Of a stretch of 64,000 nucleotides of DNA, positions 63,190-64,000 are shown one piece after another. Source of the DNA: Paragonimus skrjabini miyazakii (Eukaryota; Platyhelminthes; Trematoda; Plagiorchiida; Troglotrematidae); assembly GCA_014338405.1 (NCBI GenBank), contig JTDE01000021.1:450109-514108 (forward strand), read 5' to 3'. Within the stretch, counting starts at the first letter, position 1. Each line of letters opens with the position of its first letter. A program made the translations under genes and the position numbers. Below the pieces are notes generated by a model. That model was not told the origin of the DNA. It did no database searches and saw only the letters and a list, made by a program, of their open reading frames with translations.

Positions 63190-63545
63190 ACTATTCTGCC
63201 CCTCACGTTATCTACCAGCTCATTTGCAGTTGCACTGACGTTTACTTAAGCAGAACAGACTGACAGCTAACTCAGCGAGTGGCAGAACACGTCCCGAACT
63301 GGTTAAGACAACTCATGACATAAAAATCTGAAACTAGCGAAACCGCTGCTCGAAATCCCACATCATCGATTGACAGACACCTCATAATAACACGTCAACA
63401 CCAGATTGACCCATATAGATCATTCGAAATATTATTACGTCATCAGAACCCGAGGCTGCTGACCTTTAGCAAAGCTATGTTGATCAGAACTCAACAGCCA
63501 GAAATATGTACACAAAACTTGTTGGAATAACCCATAGGGTTGCAG
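63190..63545 (+). pseudogene. Penelope-like element GIY-YIG remnant, lineage A
   Basis: In a single plus frame the sequence reads HVIYQLICSCTDVYLSRTD, a stop, then QLTQRVAEHVPNWLRQLMT, a stop, and then ARNPTSSIDRHL at about 63350-63385. It continues with DPYRSFEILLRHQNPRLL, KAMLIRTQQPEICTQNLLE, a stop, and a final LQW. This covers the whole PLE endonuclease with only three stops and no frameshift. The Gly of YVGRT is changed (YLSRT). The EHVPNWL and SSI-x-RHL wording agrees with the copy at 9.1 kb, so it belongs to lineage A. The RT part upstream is not recognisable. Confidence 0.82.
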
Positions 63546-64000
63546 TGGTTTGGATGATATAATGCACGGTGTAACTTGATGAGTGTTTACACCTTGTTTA
63601 TCTCTACCTGGCTGTCATATATAACTTGCATTTTTTAAGTTTGTGACTGATAGAAGTAAACGGAATGTTAACATATTGCAACACGTCTTTTTCTGCAGTG
63701 ATGAAGTTGTTAGAGGGAACCCAGTACTTCTAGATTCGTGGAACGGCGGGAAAGATCAATGAACGTACGTTTATCGTGTTAGAAATACGGGATTCACCAG
63801 AAAGTCACACATTTTGAGATAAATTTACATGCTTGTGAACATATGGTTCTATATAGAACGTCCCAGAATGATTGATAAAGGGAATACGCAATGGTATCAG
63901 CAAAATGGATTGAGCATTTCAGCAACTGAATAGACAAGAATTAAAGTTGAAAGATAAAACAAAAGAAAGATCGAATGATATAAAAAGTTTCAAGCTACAG
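63546..64000. other. unassigned window end
   Basis: No recognised feature. Confidence 0.4.

Noticed and set aside
1..64000. CRISPR arrays, bacterial operons, ribosomal RNA
   Set aside because: No regularly spaced repeats, no Shine-Dalgarno-led gene strings and no rRNA-like segment; the content is clearly animal retroelement DNA.

Overview
The window is AT-rich animal DNA with no confident host gene. It holds decayed retroelements of kinds known together from flatworms: two lineages of Penelope-like elements (PLEs, reverse transcriptase plus GIY-YIG endonuclease), a tRNA-promoter SINE carrying a hammerhead ribozyme (the arrangement known from the schistosome Sm-alpha family), a second tRNA-derived SINE family, and remnants of a Ty3/gypsy-type gag, protease and integrase. 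The best guess is a digenean trematode, possibly a schistosomatid. That rests on repeat content, not on a host gene. Nearly all short open frames are chance, and many of the longer ones lack an ATG start.

Layout. 1-525 (-) is the RT core of a lineage-A PLE running off the left edge. 4378-4776 is a 184-bp inverted repeat around a 31-bp loop. 9057-9410 (-) is the frameshifted 3' end of another lineage-A PLE. 19453-19607 is a tRNA-derived SINE with its own 3' end inverted at its 5' side. 25190-25480 (-) is a decayed hammerhead SINE. 28080-29930 and 31440-33095 (+) are two decayed lineage-B PLEs. 34140-35480 and 38480-38700 hold gypsy gag/protease and integrase remnants. 41330-42090 holds two hammerhead SINEs in inverted orientation, directly beside a third lineage-B PLE (42190-44103). 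A 100-N assembly gap is at 44515-44614. 52377-52831 has two tandem tRNA-derived SINEs. 53775-54050 (-) is a hammerhead SINE with a perfect 14-bp target-site duplication and an apparently intact ribozyme core. 55232-57411 is the youngest-looking PLE, with an uninterrupted RT plus endonuclease frame of 532 codons. 63190-63545 (+) is a third lineage-A PLE end.

The unifying observation is a snap-back architecture. The two best PLE copies and both SINE families carry an inverted copy of their own 3' terminus at their 5' end: 319 bp at 97.5% identity, 90 bp at 95.6%, 43 bp with 5 mismatches, and 34 bp with 1 mismatch. For PLEs, inverted terminal segments are known. Seeing the same design in two unrelated SINE families in one window suggests either a common integration mechanism (second-end priming or template jumping on the element's own 3' end) or a shared machinery. 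Also notable are a 45-nt type I hammerhead with a palindromic stem III, and a small covarying hairpin at the 3' end of all four lineage-B PLEs.
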